DNA from: Euryarchaeota archaeon UBA433
Lineage (GTDB): Archaea; Thermoplasmatota; Poseidoniia; Poseidoniales; Poseidoniaceae
Direction: 5' to 3'
Assembly (NCBI GenBank): GCA_002495535.1
Contig: DAFX01000048.1
Coordinates: forward strand, 28,963-52,941
Length of the DNA stretch: 23,979 nt
Shown here: one piece after another, positions 23,552 through 23,979 of the stretch
Layout: each line of letters opens with the position of its first letter
Position numbering within the stretch: position 1 is the stretch's first letter
Translations under genes and position numbers: made by a program
The notes under the pieces: generated by a model
Database searches by the model: none
The model's input: only the letters and a program-made list of their open reading frames with translations
What the model was told of the DNA's origin: nothing

Positions 23552-23979
23552 CATTCCACTTGCTCTGAACCCCAATGCATGAGGGCGATTTCAGCGCGGC
23601 TCAAGTGTTCTTGAAGCGTCGAACGGGGTGTGTCCATGAGTTCGGCCAATTCCCTCAAATTAATTTCTTTAGGGTGTTGGTAGTACCCAGAGGCAACAGC
23701 GATGTTCATGCATTCTATTTGACGTTCAGTGAGCAACGTTTGGATGATGCTTTCGTTGCTTTCCATTTCTACAACTTTGACCACATCAGGCGGTAGAACT
23801 TTTCGAGTGATTTTCAGGAATTCCGAAATTCCGCTTGGGACGCCCCTGACCTTGATTGAAATCCCTTCACCTCCGTAGGTGTAGGGTGGGAGAATGTGGA
23901 TGTCTGGGAATTTGATTGCTGCCATCGAGAGAGGATGCGAATTCCAAACCACAAGGTACCCCCCCTTCTCTTTGCCTAG
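23551..23979 (-). CDS. HTH_10 (bacterio-opsin activator-type) transcription regulator, N-terminus beyond the window
   Basis: The frame stays open from its stop at 23551 to the last base of the window: 142 codons, so the N-terminus is probably outside. A GTG at 23952 or an ATG at 23925 could start a shorter protein, but family members are usually around 200 residues or more. The C-terminal half shows the HTH_10 pattern: LTERQIECMNIAVASGYY, then a pair of helices with LRELAELMDTPRSTLQEHL. The visible N-terminal part (with YTYGGEGISIKVRG) may be the end of a sensory domain. The gene points the same way as the aromatic operon and stops 48 nt before ADH synthase, so it may be its regulator or simply the first gene of the unit. 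Confidence 0.9.
   Translation of the reverse strand, partial: LGKEKGGYLVVWNSHPLSMAAIKFPDIHILPPYTYGGEGISIKVRGVPSGISEFLKITRKVLPPDVVKVVEMESNESIIQTLLTERQIECMNIAVASGYYQHPKEINLRELAELMDTPRSTLQEHLSRAEIALMHWGSEQVE

Noticed and set aside
1..23979. tRNA, rRNA, CRISPR arrays, insertion sequences and phage genes
   Set aside because: I looked for regularly spaced repeats, terminal inverted repeats, transposase motifs and cloverleaf-like sequence and saw none. Almost all the sequence is occupied by coding regions.

Overview
This 24-kb window is most likely archaeal and fits marine Group II Euryarchaeota (Candidatus Poseidoniales), although no rRNA or other phylogenetic marker is present to prove it. Four things point there. 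The aromatic amino-acid pathway is the archaeal version, with ADH synthase, type II 3-dehydroquinate synthase and a GHMP-type shikimate kinase. The right edge carries an HTH_10 (bacterio-opsin-activator type) regulator. One secreted protein ends in a PGF-CTERM-like anchor. Ribosome binding sites are mostly GAGGTGA or GGAGG, and candidate TATA boxes lie about 25 nt upstream of start codons or expected transcription starts.

Left region (1-7.7 kb): a very large minus-strand membrane protein (at least 1277 residues, roughly 35 hydrophobic segments) runs off the left edge. Divergent from it, on the plus strand, are a membrane-anchored subtilisin-like protease and a phospholipid-type acyltransferase with an H-x5-D motif and C-terminal membrane segments.

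Middle region (7.7-13.1 kb, plus strand): a tight operon encodes a three-subunit molybdenum hydroxylase (small Fe-S, large Mo, medium FAD subunits). The FAD subunit carries the cysteine-rich insertion typical of 4-hydroxybenzoyl-CoA reductase, which makes this an HBCR-like enzyme rather than a CO dehydrogenase. A secreted PGF-CTERM-like surface protein is translationally coupled to its end.

Next region (13.1-18.3 kb, plus strand): a MoxR-type operon contains a DUF4350-like membrane protein with a TTG start, a MoxR AAA+ ATPase with a Pro/Ala-rich N-terminal tail, a DUF58 protein and a six-segment membrane protein. A short, very basic reading frame in the leader may couple translation to the first gene.

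Right region (18.3-24 kb, minus strand): a compact operon runs HTH_10 regulator, ADH synthase, 3-dehydroquinate synthase II, shikimate kinase, chorismate synthase, aspartate kinase. Aspartate kinase makes the precursor of aspartate semialdehyde, which ADH synthase consumes, so the gene order joins the two ends of the archaeal shikimate route. The plus- and minus-strand operons converge with two bases between their stop codons, inside a perfect palindrome.

I saw no tRNA, rRNA, CRISPR array, insertion sequence or prophage gene, and no gene-free stretch longer than 300 bases.
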